From assembly GCA_016213775.1 (NCBI GenBank), contig JACQZR010000204.1:1-52380 (forward strand): DNA of 52,380 nucleotides. Direction: 5' to 3'. The notes below the pieces were generated by a model, which made no database searches, had not been told where the DNA came from, and worked only from the letters and a program-made list of their open reading frames with translations. Made by a program: the position numbers and the translations under genes. The DNA is from Acidobacteriota bacterium (GTDB lineage Bacteria > Acidobacteriota > Terriglobia > Bryobacterales > Bryobacteraceae). Of the stretch, positions 51,701 to 52,380 are shown in pieces (positions within the stretch are counted from its first letter, which is position 1; every line of letters starts with the position of its first letter).

Positions 51701-52380
51701 TTGAAATTTGAGCAAGGGTTCGCGGATACCGAGCGCGCGGCCGTGGCGGCGGAAAAGGCAATCTCTCTGTTGTCATCGTCGGTGAAGCAACTGCACAAGG
51801 CCGCCGGAGAGGGCGACCTGCTAAAGATCAGGAAGCTGAGCGAGCGGCTCGGCGGCATTCTCGATTCCGCGCATCAGGAAGTGGCCAACGCGCAGACGGC
51901 CTGGCCCTTCACGCCGGCGGAGGAGGAAGCCTACCTCCGGGAGTCGTATGAAAGCGAACTCATCGCGGTGGCAGCGGCGGAGAACCTCCAGATCCAGAAA
52001 CGCGACGAAGGACTTGTGGTATTCCCTTCGATTGTGCGGATCTTGCCTGCCGAACTGACGGTGAAAATCAACAAGAAAAAGACAGCCGTTCGCCCCTCGC
52101 ATGTCGTAAGTATTTTGAAGGCCATACAGTCGAAGAAGCCGAAGGCACGGCCGGAGAGCTTTCTCGAAGTGCTGCATCGCGCCTACCGGCTGCTTGTAGG
52201 AAACGACTATGGCAAAACCGTGAAACTGGCGAGCATCTATGACGCGTTGACGATGCTGCCGGGGTCGTCGGCAAACTACGATCAGACCGAATTCGTCCGC
52301 GACCTGTACCTGCTCGACCGCAGCGGAGTCACGGAAACGCGATCGGGTGCGGTCTGTTCGCTCCCCGCCAGCACGGGGAC
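51701..52380 (+). CDS. Unrecognised protein paired with the ParB-like gene (runs off the window)
   Basis: TTG start at 51701 with a strong AGGAGGAGA at 51686-51694; open for at least 226 codons to the window end. The N-terminal part is helical (DTERAAVAAEKAISLLSSSVKQLHKAAGEGDLLKIRKLSERLGGIL). The middle has LVVFPSIVRILPAELTVKINKKKTAVRPSHVVSILKAIQ and ESFLEVLHRAYRLLVGND, and the end EFVRDLYLLDRSGV may be part of a winged-helix. No family assigned. The 13-base gap and strong SD say it forms an operon with the ParB-like gene, and more genes may follow. Confidence 0.7.
   Translation, partial: MKFEQGFADTERAAVAAEKAISLLSSSVKQLHKAAGEGDLLKIRKLSERLGGILDSAHQEVANAQTAWPFTPAEEEAYLRESYESELIAVAAAENLQIQKRDEGLVVFPSIVRILPAELTVKINKKKTAVRPSHVVSILKAIQSKKPKARPESFLEVLHRAYRLLVGNDYGKTVKLASIYDALTMLPGSSANYDQTEFVRDLYLLDRSGVTETRSGAVCSLPASTG

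Overview
The window looks like chromosomal DNA of a high-GC Gram-negative bacterium, most likely an Acidobacteriota member of the Bryobacterales/Solibacter type. The reasons are an Oar-like TonB-dependent receptor with an N-terminal carboxypeptidase-regulatory domain, paired small secreted 'DFSGSW' proteins, an oxidoreductase with a twin-arginine-like leader, and a full division/cell-wall cluster. This placement is inference from gene content; no rRNA or tRNA gene was seen.

Layout. 1-9171 (+): the distal half of a dcw cluster, mraY(partial)-murD-ftsW-murG-murC-ftsQ-ftsA-ftsZ, very tightly packed and without murB or ddl. 9188-9852 (-): a DUF433/DUF5615 toxin-antitoxin pair. 9886-17297 (-): rimP-nusA-infB followed within a few bases by an MFS transporter and a threonine-dehydratase-like enzyme. 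A consensus promoter and an attenuator-like terminator sit directly before rimP, and an array of palindromes lies upstream. 17658-21322 (-): a HEAT-repeat/VWA-like protein, delta-1-pyrroline-5-carboxylate dehydrogenase and a YtxH protein. 21385-26810 (mostly +): a DUF2007 protein, hicBA, a NIPSNAP protein (-), marR-yceI, a fatty-acid desaturase and a two-component system. 26963-30982 (-): thiC, an amidohydrolase, a conserved unknown and an HlyD-type adaptor, apparently one operon.

31040-36380 is an accessory stretch rich in toxin-antitoxin modules and gene remnants: an orphan HicB, a RelE/Phd pair with a clear promoter and operator-like repeats, a HigBA-type pair, a HicB with a broken hicA, and two further disrupted genes. 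36425-40564 (+) carries a GT39-like glycosyltransferase, an ABC exporter and a transglutaminase-like protein. 40675-46306 holds an Oar-like TonB receptor (-), a divergent GntR/FadR regulator (+) with an operator-like palindrome between them, and a sorbosone/glucose dehydrogenase-like secreted protein (-). 46389-50080 has comEC (+) and a Gfo/Idh/MocA oxidoreductase (-). 50137-52380 (+) has vapB, a damaged vapC and, starting exactly where vapC breaks off, a ParB-like gene plus an unrecognised gene that runs out of the window. This last pair may be the edge of a larger partition or defence island.

The observations I rate highest are: (i) several genes whose start codon lies only 6-7 nt after a good -10 box, suggesting leaderless mRNAs; (ii) the compact promoter-attenuator of the rimP operon; (iii) the ParB-like edge island; and (iv) the decayed toxin-antitoxin genes, one of which carries two compensating indels across a catalytic motif.
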